Assembly (NCBI RefSeq): GCF_900100605.1 | Contig: NZ_FNCN01000003.1 | Location: forward strand, 186,001 to 250,000 | DNA: 64,000 bases | Source of the DNA: Sinosporangium album | GTDB lineage: Bacteria > Actinomycetota > Actinomycetes > Streptosporangiales > Streptosporangiaceae | Reading direction: 5' to 3' | Shown: positions 1 through 9,848 of the stretch, piece by piece | How the letters are laid out: every line of letters begins with the position of its first letter | How positions within the stretch are numbered: the first letter of the stretch is position 1 | Made by a program: the position numbers and the translations under genes | Notes under the pieces: generated by a model | Seen by the model: the letters and a program-made list of their open reading frames with translations, nothing else | The model's database searches: none | Told to the model about the DNA's origin: nothing

Positions 1-773
1 ATTTCTTTCAGGGCGTCGGATGGGTCGCCCGCCACCCGAGGTGGTGGCTGTTCGGGCTCATCCCCGCCCTCGTCGCATCGGTCTTCTACGTGTTCGCGCT
101 GATCTACCTGGTCACCAGGTCCGTCGACATCGCCGCCTTCCTGACGCCCTTCGCCGACGGCTGGAGTGAGGGCGTCCGAAGCGGCACGAGGGCCGTCCTG
201 GCCGTCGTCGTGGTCGTGGCGGGTCTCGGCCTGGCCATGGTGACCTTCGTGACCGTGACCCTGGTGATAGGCGAGCCCTTCTACGAGAAGCTGTCGGAGA
301 AGGTGGACGAGTCCTTCGGCGCGGTTGCCGAGAGCGACGACACCCCATGGTGGCGGGCCCTTCCCCGGTCGATCGCCGACGGTTTGATCACGCTTGGCTA
401 CGTGTTGATGTTCACGGTTCCGCTGTTCTTCATGGGGTTCATCCCCATAGTCGGGCAGACCGTGATCCCCGTGCTCGCGGCGCTGGTCAGCGGATACTTC
501 CTCACCGTGGAGCTCACGACCGTGTCGCTGGAGCGCCGGGGAATGGTGAGGAAGGAGCGCTTCCGCGTGCTGAAGTCCAGCAGAAGCTCGGCGCTCGGCT
601 TTGGAGTCGCGGCCTTTGTGGCCTTCATCGTCCCGATCGTCTCCGTAGTCGCCATGCCCGCGGCGGTCGCGGGGGCGGCCGTCATGGTGCGCACCCGGAT
701 GCTGCCCGCCCATCGGGCCGCCCCCGAGTCGTCCACAGATTACTCGCTGTCCACAGAACGTCGCTCGGTGTAA
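1..773 (+). CDS. EI24 / CysZ-like membrane protein (5' end missing)
   Basis: The reading frame is open from base 3, before any start codon, so the N-terminus lies left of the window. The visible part begins FFQGVGWVARHPRWW and contains about four hydrophobic segments (near bases 50-115, 190-265, 390-510 and 595-700). This is the pattern of EI24-domain proteins, which are related to the sulfate permease CysZ. The segment VIGEPFYEKL is typical of the family. The C-terminal tail is short and polar. It is probably a polytopic inner-membrane protein; the substrate is unknown, and sulfate transport should not be assumed for actinobacterial members. The next gene starts only about 10-35 bases downstream, so the two may be co-transcribed. 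Confidence 0.75.
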   Translation, partial: FFQGVGWVARHPRWWLFGLIPALVASVFYVFALIYLVTRSVDIAAFLTPFADGWSEGVRSGTRAVLAVVVVVAGLGLAMVTFVTVTLVIGEPFYEKLSEKVDESFGAVAESDDTPWWRALPRSIADGLITLGYVLMFTVPLFFMGFIPIVGQTVIPVLAALVSGYFLTVELTTVSLERRGMVRKERFRVLKSSRSSALGFGVAAFVAFIVPIVSVVAMPAAVAGAAVMVRTRMLPAHRAAPESSTDYSLSTERRSV

Positions 774-808
774 CGGAGGCCGTGGTGGGGGCGGCATGCT
801 TGCCGACC

Positions 809-1921
809 ATGACGACCACCACGGCGGCTCCCAGGCTGCTCCTCTCCTCACCCACCGACGTCCTCGTCGCCGTCCCCTACCTCGTGGGGTTCCACCCCGC
901 CGAGAGCCTCGTCGTGATCGGGCTCACCGGCACGCCGCCCCAGACGCACCTGTGCCTCACCACACGCTGGGACCTGCCACTGCCTCCCGACGGGCTCGGC
1001 GCCCTCCTGCCGCTCCTGGAGCGGGAGGGGATCAGTCAGGTCATCGTGGTCGGTTACGGACCCGGCGCACTGGTCACCCCGGCCGTCGACGCCATGCGCG
1101 AGCTCGCCCGCACCGCGGGCATCGCCGTGTGCGATGCCCTGCGCACCGAAGGGCGTCGCTACTGGTCCTATATCTGCGAGACGGCCGAGTGCTGTCCCGT
1201 CGACGGCACCCCGTTCGACCCCACGGTGAGCTCGGTCGCCGCCCACGCAACCGTCGGCGGGCTCGTGGCGCTGCCCGACCGGGCGACGCTGGAGCGGTCG
1301 ATCACCGGCGAGATCGACCCGGTCGCCCGCGCCGCCATGCGCGAGACCACCGCGTCGATCACGGCGGAGCTGCGCGGCCGCCTGGCCACCCACCCTCGGC
1401 CCGACGAGTTCGCGGCCGAGTTCGTGGCGGTCGGCCTCGCCAGGGTGCGGTCCGCGATCGGGTCCGCGGGCTCCGGCACCCCACTCGACGACGAGGAGGC
1501 CGCACGGCTCGGCCTCGACCTCGCGGTGATCCGCCTCCGAGACGAGGCATGGACCTTGATAGACGACGACACCGAGCAGGCGCACCTCACGCTGTGGAAA
1601 GACCTCACCCGCAGGCTTGAGCCCGCATTCGTGCCGCCGGCCGCCTCACTGCTCGCCATGACCGCCTGGCGCAGAGGCGACTGTGCCATGGCGGGCATCG
1701 CGCTGGAGCACGCCCTGAGGATCGACCCTGACTACTCGATGGCCAACCTGCTCATGCACGCGCTCTGCCAGATGCTGCCGCCCACGGTCCTCCGCGACCG
1801 CATGCCGCGGCCCGAAGACCTCGACAAGGAGATGGGCGCTCCGCGGTTCTCGTGGTTGCTCCCGGTGGTCGAGCTGACCGATCCGGCCAGGCTCGCCTTC
1901 CGGCCCGGGGGAGAAACGTGA
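809..1921 (+). CDS. DUF4192 domain-containing protein
   Basis: A 370-residue soluble protein. Its N-terminus (RLLLSSPTDVLVAVPYLVGF, then HPAESLVVIGL) is the hallmark of the actinobacterial DUF4192 family, and the C-terminus (WRRGDCAMAGIALEHAL, then YSMANLLMHAL) matches the family end. No biochemical role is established for this family. Start: I chose ATG 809, which fits family N-termini, but the only good ribosome-binding site (GGAGG, 775-779) is better placed for GTG 782 or GTG 785 in the same frame, adding 8-9 residues. The gene follows the EI24 gene closely and may be co-transcribed with it. Confidence 0.8.
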   Translation: MTTTTAAPRLLLSSPTDVLVAVPYLVGFHPAESLVVIGLTGTPPQTHLCLTTRWDLPLPPDGLGALLPLLEREGISQVIVVGYGPGALVTPAVDAMRELARTAGIAVCDALRTEGRRYWSYICETAECCPVDGTPFDPTVSSVAAHATVGGLVALPDRATLERSITGEIDPVARAAMRETTASITAELRGRLATHPRPDEFAAEFVAVGLARVRSAIGSAGSGTPLDDEEAARLGLDLAVIRLRDEAWTLIDDDTEQAHLTLWKDLTRRLEPAFVPPAASLLAMTAWRRGDCAMAGIALEHALRIDPDYSMANLLMHALCQMLPPTVLRDRMPRPEDLDKEMGAPRFSWLLPVVELTDPARLAFRPGGET

Positions 1922-2053
1922 TGGCCGGGCCTCATCCTTGCGGGCATGGGAGCCGTGCGTCCCGGTGGGCCGTCGGCGCCGCGTGCGCCGCATGCCACTT
2001 CATTGGAGATGTCAGCCCTTCATTGAACAAGTCAGGTCGACGGAACGGTTGCC

Positions 2054-2623
2054 ATGAAACTGGATGCGAAGGTCACATTCGACACGGTGCTACGGCACTT
2101 TCACGAGGCACACCCTCGTGACCGGGAACACGAGTTCAACACCAACGACGACGCCGAAGGCCATCTGAAAAACGCCGACCGACTGCTGGGCACCTGGAAC
2201 CGGGTGCTGTTCAACCGGCACGACGTTCTCAGCGTGATCCTGCCCTGGCACGAAAGCGAAGGAGGCGAAGGCCCGCTCATTCCCAAGCCGGGCATGCCGG
2301 TCGCGGAAGCCGTCGCCCGCGTGCGGGCCCAGGGGGAGGAATACGCCACACTGAACCCCGTCTGCTGGGCCAAACTCCAGTGGCAGGCCACGGCGCCGTT
2401 CAGCCCGCTCTACCTGAGCGTCGAGCCTGTGGAGGGCGTGGACTACGAGGAACTCGCCGTCCGGCGGGGGCTCATCCACCTCGACGGCCTGCACAGGATG
2501 ATCGCCTGGGAACTCTGGGGGCGGCTCTCCGACGACCACACGGTCGAGGCATACCTCGCCGGGGCCCCGGAGAACCCGCCGCCGGCTGGTCCCGCCTCTC
2601 CCGCCTCGGACACGGTCACGTAA
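2054..2623 (+). CDS. DUF6309-like conserved protein
   Basis: A 189-residue soluble protein without signal peptide or membrane segments. Landmarks are FDTVLRHFHEAHPRDREHE near the N-terminus, SVILPWHESEGGE in the middle, NPVCWAKL, and HLDGLHRMIAWELWGRL near the C-terminus. I recognise this arrangement from Streptomyces proteins annotated DUF6309, often near specialised-metabolite genes; the family name is recalled, not searched. The histidine/aspartate-rich HLDGLHRMIAW segment resembles a ligand-binding or ParB-like pocket, but no function is proposed. The C-terminal 20 residues are low-complexity Pro/Ala/Ser. The gene appears to be monocistronic. Confidence 0.65.
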   Translation: MKLDAKVTFDTVLRHFHEAHPRDREHEFNTNDDAEGHLKNADRLLGTWNRVLFNRHDVLSVILPWHESEGGEGPLIPKPGMPVAEAVARVRAQGEEYATLNPVCWAKLQWQATAPFSPLYLSVEPVEGVDYEELAVRRGLIHLDGLHRMIAWELWGRLSDDHTVEAYLAGAPENPPPAGPASPASDTVT

Positions 2624-3037
2624 GTAGCGTGTCGTATGCGGTGGACTGGCTGTTTGCTCGTTACCGACCGGGGTTTCCGATGAGTTGAGATGTGCCAGGG
2701 CAGTGTCGCCGGTGCGGCGCAGGGTGGTGCGGGTGACCGTGGTCACGCCTTCACAGGCACAGGGGAGGAACGGACGGTGCCCTGGTCGGTCGGCGGCCGT
2801 GAGCTCACGCCGCCGCTGTGTGTGCGGGGCGGTCACGTCGCGTTCTTCGTTGTCCCCCCCGCCCGCACGTGCTGTCGTCAACGCATCATTGTGAGATGTT
2901 CAGGCAGGTGACCACGGCATTGTTCGACCCGGAGCGACATTGGGACGGGTCGTTAGTTCAGGAGGCTTTATGGCGGCGACGGAGTTTTAATCCGAAAATC
3001 TGTGCCGATTCCCGGTATCCACAGTGTAATAGGTGCC
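2624..3037. other. Intergenic region, 414 bases
   Basis: No convincing gene is seen. Short open frames here have poor codon bias and no family resemblance. A strong AGGAGG ribosome-binding site at 2960-2965 precedes a six-codon frame (ATG 2970, stop 2988-2990), described under findings. The rest probably holds the promoter of the lipoprotein gene. Confidence 0.5.
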
Positions 3038-3796
3038 GTGATCAAGACCGATCGAGCATTGATGTGTGCGATCCTTGCAATGGTGATGTTAACGAGCTGT
3101 GCAAACGCTACGGGGGGCGGCGTGCCGTCGCCTTCGGCCGAGTCGTCAAAGAGCGGTGAGGCCGCCAAGTCTTTGGAGATTGAACGGGATTCGCTGCCCG
3201 ATACTCTTCCGGAGACCACGAAGGCATTCTCCAGAGCGCTCGCCAAGCCGCCGGCGCTGGGGGCGGGCTGGAAGTTCGACACCGAGTCCCTGCGCAAGGA
3301 TGAGTATTTCCAGGATTTCTTGGGCAGTGGGGTGGCCGAGCATTGTCCTGCCGGTAAGCCGCAGTTCACGTGGATGTCCGCCAAGGCGAAGTCGCCGCAT
3401 TCCGTTGCCGGAAGCTTCTCCGACTCAGAGGAGCGGATCATCAGTGTGGTCGTGTCGCTGGACAGTCCGGCACGCTCGGCAGCGAGGGTGCGGCACCTGC
3501 GTCACGCATACGAGCAGTGTCATTCCTTTGTGTACACAACGGAGGGTTTGAAGGTGGCCGAGGGATACGGAATGCAGCCTTCCCCACAGGGAGTTGAGGC
3601 GGATGAGGCATTGGCGGTGAACTGGAGCGTCAAGGCCACGGAAAGAGGCCAATCCGATCTCAACTTCTCGGCTGGCCTTGCGCATGCGCGGGCGGGCGGT
3701 CTGGTGGTGACGGTCTACACGCACAACTGGCAAGGCGATCTCACCCCCTACCTCAGAACGGCCACCACCGCCGCGCGCAAGGCGCTGGGCCTGTGA
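3038..3796 (+). CDS. Secreted lipoprotein, sensor-domain-like
   Basis: A 252-residue predicted lipoprotein. From GTG 3038 the N-terminus has Lys/Arg at positions 3 and 6, a hydrophobic stretch and a lipobox LTSC with the acceptor Cys at 21. After a Ser/Pro/Gly linker (to about residue 45) comes a globular domain with paired cysteines (EHCPAG and YEQCHSF), which could form a disulfide. Its layout resembles the extracellular sensor domain of actinobacterial PknH-type kinases, as judged by eye. The upstream in-frame GTG 3002 would add 12 residues ahead of the signal peptide, and SD evidence is weak for both. It probably sits on the outer face of the membrane; the ligand is unknown. Confidence 0.7.
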   Translation: MIKTDRALMCAILAMVMLTSCANATGGGVPSPSAESSKSGEAAKSLEIERDSLPDTLPETTKAFSRALAKPPALGAGWKFDTESLRKDEYFQDFLGSGVAEHCPAGKPQFTWMSAKAKSPHSVAGSFSDSEERIISVVVSLDSPARSAARVRHLRHAYEQCHSFVYTTEGLKVAEGYGMQPSPQGVEADEALAVNWSVKATERGQSDLNFSAGLAHARAGGLVVTVYTHNWQGDLTPYLRTATTAARKALGL

Positions 3797-4148
3797 CGAA
3801 GCGCTCGATGCAGCGCGGGGCTCGGAGTGTCATGCCTCCCTGCCGTCACGGCTGCGGTCCACCGCGACCCCCGGAGCATGCTCCTGATGCGCGTCACCCG
3901 CCCCTGGGAGACGTGCACGTCGCCGGGTTCGCGGGACGGGCGGGTCCGTGAGGAGCGGAGCGGGTCGCGGTGGCGTGCATCGGTTACTCTCCGAGGGCCG
4001 GGGCCGGGTTCGGAGGCACTGATCGGGTTGCGCATGTGTCGGGCGTGCGAACACGCCCCCCGGGATGGAAGGCGGTGTCAGGAGACACGAGGTCAGGCGG
4101 TGTGGTGAGCGGAGAAGCCCGTGCCTGCCGTCCCGGGAGTCGTTGTCG
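3797..4148. other. Intergenic region between convergent genes, 352 bases
   Basis: The region lies between the end of the lipoprotein gene and the end of the next minus-strand gene. I see no gene, strong terminator or repeat in it. Open frames here are arginine/proline-rich translations of G/C-rich noncoding DNA. Confidence 0.4.
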
Positions 4149-4493
4149 TCAGGGTTCTTGTTCTTCGCGCTTCTGGCGTTCGTTGTAGTCGCGCATGCGC
4201 TGGGGATAACCGGTGAGCTGGACGTCGTAGACGGGAAGGGCGAGGTCGCGCGCCACCTTGTGGATCACGGAGGGAGCTCCGACCCTGCGGCGCGTCCATT
4301 CGCCGTCGTGGGCGACGGCGACGGCTGTCGTGTTGGTGGCGAACGTTTCGGGCTCTACGTAGAACTCGACGCCACGGCGCGACTTGGCGAAGGCGATGAG
4401 CGCTTCGATGTCGTCATCCGTGACGGCACGGTCGAACTTGGCAACTCTGGGCCCGCGAAGGCGCCGTATTCCATAGCGATCGCGCCATCTCAT
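4149..4493 (-). CDS. Conserved actinobacterial hypothetical protein
   Basis: A 114-residue basic soluble protein beginning MRWRDRYGIRRLRG. It contains KFDRAVTDDDIEALIAFAKS, then HDGEWTRRRVG and a C-terminal PVYDVQLTGYPQRMRDYN. I recognise the VTKFD / HDGEWTRRRV / YPQRMRDY signature as a family common in Streptomyces and relatives, sometimes labelled oxidoreductase without support. The start is ATG 4493 (minus strand); a GGAGG lies 12 bases upstream, slightly far. A longer frame upstream to 4586 has weak coding character and was not used. No catalytic motif is visible, so no function is assigned. Confidence 0.7.
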   Translation of the reverse strand: MRWRDRYGIRRLRGPRVAKFDRAVTDDDIEALIAFAKSRRGVEFYVEPETFATNTTAVAVAHDGEWTRRRVGAPSVIHKVARDLALPVYDVQLTGYPQRMRDYNERQKREEQEP

Positions 4494-4688
4494 GCCACTT
4501 GTATACCTCCTTGGCGCCCCCGAAGCGCGGACGCAACTAGTCGGGGTGGACTCAGGGTTTGTCCGGATGGACCGAGCTAGGGTCATTGATAAGTATGAAG
4601 CGGGAGATATAAGGCTGACGAAAGGTCTGGATCATCCATGGCAGGCCCGGTACGACCGCATGGCACACCCCCACGGCGCGGCCAACGA

Positions 4689-5285
4689 GTGACTCCTCAT
4701 GGAGGTGCGTACCAGTTCCCCGGCTCACCGGTCTCACACTTGGACCTCCGTGTCAGTAACGAGGACCGCAACCAGGTCATCGAACATGTCTCCGTGGCCT
4801 ACTCCGAGGGCCGGCTGACCAAGGAGGAGTTCGACGACAGGTTGCACCGCGCGGCGACCGCCCGTGTTCACGGAGATCTTGTGCCGATTATGACGGATTT
4901 GTACGGCATGTACCCTCCCTTGCGCCAGCCCCCGCCCTTCGCCGCACCACCTCCATACGACGCTCCCGCCCGCGACTCCGGCGACCGCGTCGGTGCGGGT
5001 GCCGCCCATCTGCTGCCCTTCCTGGGTTTGATGATCGTGGGCCCGTTGGTCCTCATGGCGACCGCGGGCAGGACCTCGCCCTACATTCGCAAGCATGCTG
5101 TCGAGGCGTTGAATTTCCAGCTCACCGTTCTGGGAGCGAGCATCGTTCTCGCCATCACCATTGTCGGTATGGTCGTCGTCCCGTTCGTCTGGCTAGGCGC
5201 TTACGTCCTGTCCGCCGTGGCCGGAGTGAGCGCGATGACGGAAGGCCAGTTCCGATACCCGCTGACCGTCCGGCTGGTCAAATAG
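4689..5285 (+). CDS. DUF1707 and DUF4870 domain membrane protein
   Basis: About 198 residues from GTG 4689. An N-terminal DUF1707 domain (DLRVSNEDRNQVIEHV, then AYSEGRLTKEEFDDRL, about residues 18-70) is followed by a Pro-rich linker. A DUF4870/TIC20-like membrane domain follows with three hydrophobic helices (near LLPFLGLMIVGPLVLM, LTVLGASIVLAITIVGMVVV and the segment ending SAVAGVSAM). DUF1707 is a short actinobacterial domain usually found at the N-terminus of small membrane proteins; its role is unknown. The start is uncertain: ATG 4638 is in frame upstream, and no candidate has a strong SD. A hairpin lies 28 bases past the stop. Confidence 0.75.
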   Translation: MTPHGGAYQFPGSPVSHLDLRVSNEDRNQVIEHVSVAYSEGRLTKEEFDDRLHRAATARVHGDLVPIMTDLYGMYPPLRQPPPFAAPPPYDAPARDSGDRVGAGAAHLLPFLGLMIVGPLVLMATAGRTSPYIRKHAVEALNFQLTVLGASIVLAITIVGMVVVPFVWLGAYVLSAVAGVSAMTEGQFRYPLTVRLVK

Positions 5286-5312
5286 GCTTTCCCGTTCCGG
5301 TGCCGCCTCCGG

Positions 5313-5345
5313 ACCGCGCTCGAGGTGGGGCGGCCTCGACGCGGT
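5313..5345 (+). terminator. Candidate hairpin terminator
   Basis: An inverted repeat of about 12 base pairs (ACCGCG-C-TCGAGG pairing with CCTCGACGCGGT, one bulged base) begins 28 bases after the DUF1707 gene stop. There is no T-run, which is common for actinomycete terminators. It lies between convergent genes. Confidence 0.45.
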
Positions 5346-5530
5346 GACCGTTCACGCTGGTGAAAGGCGTACGCCTTTTCTCTCCGGTCGGGCCTGCTGA
5401 GCTGCGAGAACCGCTGTGCAGCCGTCGGCATGGGCAGGTCCGTGCGGGTGCCTTTCGAAGTGAGCGGTTACTCGGCTGAGGGCCGCGTGCGCCTCAAGGA
5501 GCGGGGCTGACCGTTTTCCCGAGAGGCGGG

Positions 5531-7057
5531 TCACGGCATGAGCGCGCGTACGGTGTCCACGGTGTCGGCTTCGTCGGGGCGTTTGTCGGGGCGGTAGCGG
5601 AGAACGCGGGCGAAGCGCAGCGCCATGCCACCGGGATAGCGGGGAGAGCGTTGCACGCCGTCGAAGGCGACCTCCACCACGAGCTCCGGCCGCACGGTGA
5701 CGACCCAGGAATCGGTGGGGCCGATGGCCAGTTCCAGGAAACGAGCCGTCTGCCACGTGAGCAGCGCGTCGGTAAGGCCCTTGAAGGTCTTGCCCAGCAT
5801 GACGAATCCGCCGGTCTCAGGGTCGCGTGCGCCCACGTGCAGGTTGGAGAGCTTGCCCTGCCGCCGCCCGTGGCCCCATTCGGCGGCGAGTACGACAAGG
5901 TCGAGCGTGTGCCGGGGCTTGACCTTGACCCATCCCGCACCGCGCCGACCCGCCGCGTAAGGACCGGCCAGGGATTTCACGACCACGCCTTCATGGCCGT
6001 GCCGTACGGCATCGCGAAAGAACGCCTCGCCCTCCGCGGGAACGTCCGTGACGAGGCGGGGGATGAGAAGTGAGGCCGGGAGCGAGGCTTCGAGGGCGGC
6101 GAAGCGCTCGGCGCCGGGCAGGTCGAGGAGGTCGCGGCCGTCGAGGCGCAGAAGGTCGAAGAAGAACGCTGTCAGCGGCGTGGTCGCACGCGCGGAGGCG
6201 ACATCCGTACGGCTCGCCACGCGTGCTGCGGTCACCTGGAACGGCTCGGGACGGCCGTCGAGGCGGAGGGCGATGGCCTCGCCGTCGAGTACGGCTTCGC
6301 GTGCCGGCAGGGTGAGCGCCGCCTCGATGACCTCGGGCACCTGCGAGGTGATCTCGTCGAGTGTCCTGGTGAAGACGGCCACGGTGCCGCCGGACTTGTG
6401 CACTTGGATGCGCACGCCGTCGAGCTTCCACTCCAACGCGGCCGGCACGCCGACCTTCGCGAGGGCGGCGGCGACGTCCGCGGCGCTCTGGGCCAGCATG
6501 GGGGCCACCGGACGGCCCACTTCAAGGGTGAAACCGCGTAGCGCCTCGACACCGCCGGCGAGGGCCGCCGCACCGACGGCGGGCAGCCAACCGCGCACCG
6601 TGAGCGCCCGCCGTACCTCGGCTGCGGGCACCCCGGCGGCCTTGGCCACCGCCTCGATCATCACCCCTTCCAGGGCGCCCTGCCGGAGTTCGCCGTGGAG
6701 CAGCCTCAGCAGGAAAGTCTGCTCCTGCCTGGTCACCCCGCCGAGCAGCTCGGCGACGGATGCCTTCTTCGCCGCGTGCGAGCCCGGCCCCACCTGGGCC
6801 TTGATCGCCGTCAGGCGTTCGTCCACCTCCGCCAGCGTCGCCGTGGCCACTTGGCGCGGCTCCGGTACATCCTGGAGCGTGCGCCACCCGACCCCGATCT
6901 GCCGCTGCGGCAGCTCGCCCGAGAGGTACGCGATGGCGATCTCCGCCTCCGCCGGCGGAACCCGGCCGAGTAACTCAGCGAGATGGCCGATTTTGCCCAG
7001 CCGCGCAGACGTGCGGGCGACCATATCCGACACTCTGGCCACGTCGATCAGCAACAC
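5531..7057 (-). CDS. ligB: ATP-dependent DNA ligase (LigB type)
   Basis: A 508-residue ATP-dependent DNA ligase that seals nicks by enzyme-AMP and DNA-AMP intermediates. An N-terminal DNA-binding domain (about 1-180) precedes the nucleotidyltransferase core. Motif I is KLDGVR at 211-216, with Lys211 as the adenylated residue. Motif III-like [13 protein letters not shown], motif [10 protein letters not shown] and motif V WVKVKP follow, and the OB-fold domain is C-terminal. The start GTG 7057 was chosen because [14 protein letters not shown] aligns with the N-terminus of Mycobacterium tuberculosis LigB (507 residues); the frame runs 36 codons further upstream. This enzyme is usually a non-essential accessory to NAD-dependent LigA. 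It is a single gene on the minus strand, downstream of guaB1 and the FKBP gene. Confidence 0.92.
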   Translation of the reverse strand: MLLIDVARVSDMVARTSARLGKIGHLAELLGRVPPAEAEIAIAYLSGELPQRQIGVGWRTLQDVPEPRQVATATLAEVDERLTAIKAQVGPGSHAAKKASVAELLGGVTRQEQTFLLRLLHGELRQGALEGVMIEAVAKAAGVPAAEVRRALTVRGWLPAVGAAALAGGVEALRGFTLEVGRPVAPMLAQSAADVAAALAKVGVPAALEWKLDGVRIQVHKSGGTVAVFTRTLDEITSQVPEVIEAALTLPAREAVLDGEAIALRLDGRPEPFQVTAARVASRTDVASARATTPLTAFFFDLLRLDGRDLLDLPGAERFAALEASLPASLLIPRLVTDVPAEGEAFFRDAVRHGHEGVVVKSLAGPYAAGRRGAGWVKVKPRHTLDLVVLAAEWGHGRRQGKLSNLHVGARDPETGGFVMLGKTFKGLTDALLTWQTARFLELAIGPTDSWVVTVRPELVVEVAFDGVQRSPRYPGGMALRFARVLRYRPDKRPDEADTVDTVRALMP

Positions 7058-7139
7058 CCTGCCATCGTGCCGCAGAGTACATATCACGCGCCCGCGGCAC
7101 GCTGTACCGGCCGCGAGGCGGCCCGCCGGCCGATCGTGG

Positions 7140-7166
7140 GGTGGCGGCGGGTGGGCCGCCGCCACC
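7140..7166 (-). terminator. Hairpin terminator after the FKBP gene
   Basis: A perfect 11-bp inverted repeat (7140-7150 and 7156-7166) with a five-base loop lies a few bases past the stop of the minus-strand FKBP gene. There is no T-run. Confidence 0.6.
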
Positions 7167-7171
7167 GGGGC

Positions 7172-7546
7172 TCAGGCTACGCCGAGCAGGTCTACGACGA
7201 AGATCAGGGTCTCGCCGGGCTTGATGGCCCGGCCGGCGCCGCGGTTGCCGTAGCCGAGGTGGGGCGGGATGACGAGCCGACGGCGGCCGCCGACCTTCAT
7301 GCCCGCCACGCCCTGGTCCCAGCCTGCGATGACGCGTCCTGCGCCGAGGGGGAACTCGAACGCCTCGCCGCGGTTCCAGGAGGCGTCGAACTCTTCGCCC
7401 GTGGAGAAGGAGACGCCGACGTAGTGCACGGTGACGTTGTGACCGGGCTTGGCCTCGGCTCCGTCACCGACGACGATGTCGGTGATCTCCAGCTCGCTGG
7501 GCGGGGCGCCCTCGGGAAAATCGATCTCGGGCTTGTCGAGAGCCAC
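7172..7546 (-). CDS. FKBP-type peptidyl-prolyl cis-trans isomerase
   Basis: A 124-residue single-domain FKBP with no signal peptide, so probably cytoplasmic. FKBP landmarks include VTVHYVGVSFSTGEEFDASW (active-site Tyr and Asp), FPLGAGRVIAGWDQGVAGM (the VIxGWd core) and RRLVIPPHLGYGNRGAG near the end, closing with LIFVVDLLGV. Start GTG 7546 has an excellent ribosome-binding site (AAGGAG, six-base spacing). The gene lies 80 bases downstream of guaB1 on the same strand and may share its transcript or have its own promoter; a hairpin follows the stop. It is expected to catalyse proline isomerisation during folding. Confidence 0.92.
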   Translation of the reverse strand: MALDKPEIDFPEGAPPSELEITDIVVGDGAEAKPGHNVTVHYVGVSFSTGEEFDASWNRGEAFEFPLGAGRVIAGWDQGVAGMKVGGRRRLVIPPHLGYGNRGAGRAIKPGETLIFVVDLLGVA

Positions 7547-7626
7547 GTGGTTCTCCTTGGTCGTCTGATTTTGACCGAACGACTCTACGCCCATCGCCGA
7601 CCTTCCCTGGTTTCAGACCCTGCGGG

Positions 7627-9138
<1,512 letters not shown>

Positions 9139-9338
9139 TTATGATCCGTTCGTCATCCGCGCCGGGGGCGCGGAGGCTGGGCGACTTCCATTCCGGTACG
9201 GCGATGGCCTGATCACGGCGGTGAGGTGCCTGGCCCGGAGCGGGACCGGCCAGGGGTTCGGGCGGTTCGAGCACGGCCGGGATTCGCCTTCCGAGTGGCG
9301 TGCGCTCTGGTCGGGTGGCGAGGAAAGTAGGGACATTG

Positions 9339-9818
9339 ATGGGCGAACCTATGAAAATCATCGAGCGGCCGGAACTGCTCGTGGTGGGCTATGCCATACG
9401 CACGTCGAATCCGGAGGAAATGGACCCTGCGCTGGCCAGATTGCCGGGATTGTGGCGCCGGGCCGGCGCGCCCGGGGCTTTCGCGCATGTGCCGGGGCGC
9501 GTGGACGAGAACCTCTACGCGGTGCTCACGGACTACGAGAGCAATCACCACGGCTCGTATACACAGGTGGTGGGAGTGGCGGTGCGCAGCGCCGCGGCCA
9601 TTCCCGAGGGCATGGTGGCCGTCCGGGCGCCTCGTGTGTCGTCCATGCTGGTCGAGGCCAGGGGGCCGATGCCGCAGGCGATCCGGGAGGCGTGGCAGCG
9701 GATCTGGAAGCACACCGAGTCCGGGGGCGTGCCGCCCCGGGCCTTCACGACGGATGTGGAGATCCACCACCCCGAGGGCGCCGACCTCTACATCGCGACC
9801 CTCCCGATGAGGTCCTGA
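9339..9818 (+). CDS. GyrI-like / AraC effector-binding domain protein
   Basis: A 159-residue protein consisting of one GyrI-like small-molecule binding domain (stand-alone AraC effector-binding type, YdeE-like). It opens with KIIERPELLVVGYAIRTS, has a middle segment YAVLTDYESNHHGSYTQVVG, and ends with TTDVEIHHPEGADLYIATL, where the family's conserved acidic residue before the last strand is present. There is no DNA-binding domain. Start ATG 9339 has AGGGA six bases upstream; ATG 9351 is an alternative. It probably binds or hydrolyses small ligands. The stop is 30 bases from the end of a convergent CoA racemase gene. Confidence 0.8.
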   Translation: MGEPMKIIERPELLVVGYAIRTSNPEEMDPALARLPGLWRRAGAPGAFAHVPGRVDENLYAVLTDYESNHHGSYTQVVGVAVRSAAAIPEGMVAVRAPRVSSMLVEARGPMPQAIREAWQRIWKHTESGGVPPRAFTTDVEIHHPEGADLYIATLPMRS

Positions 9819-9848
9819 GGTCCCGGCGCCTGGCGGTTCACGGACCGG

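Noticed and set aside
2630-2960. Insertion-sequence remnant
   Set aside because: The segment has odd composition, but no transposase similarity, terminal inverted repeats or target duplication could be seen.
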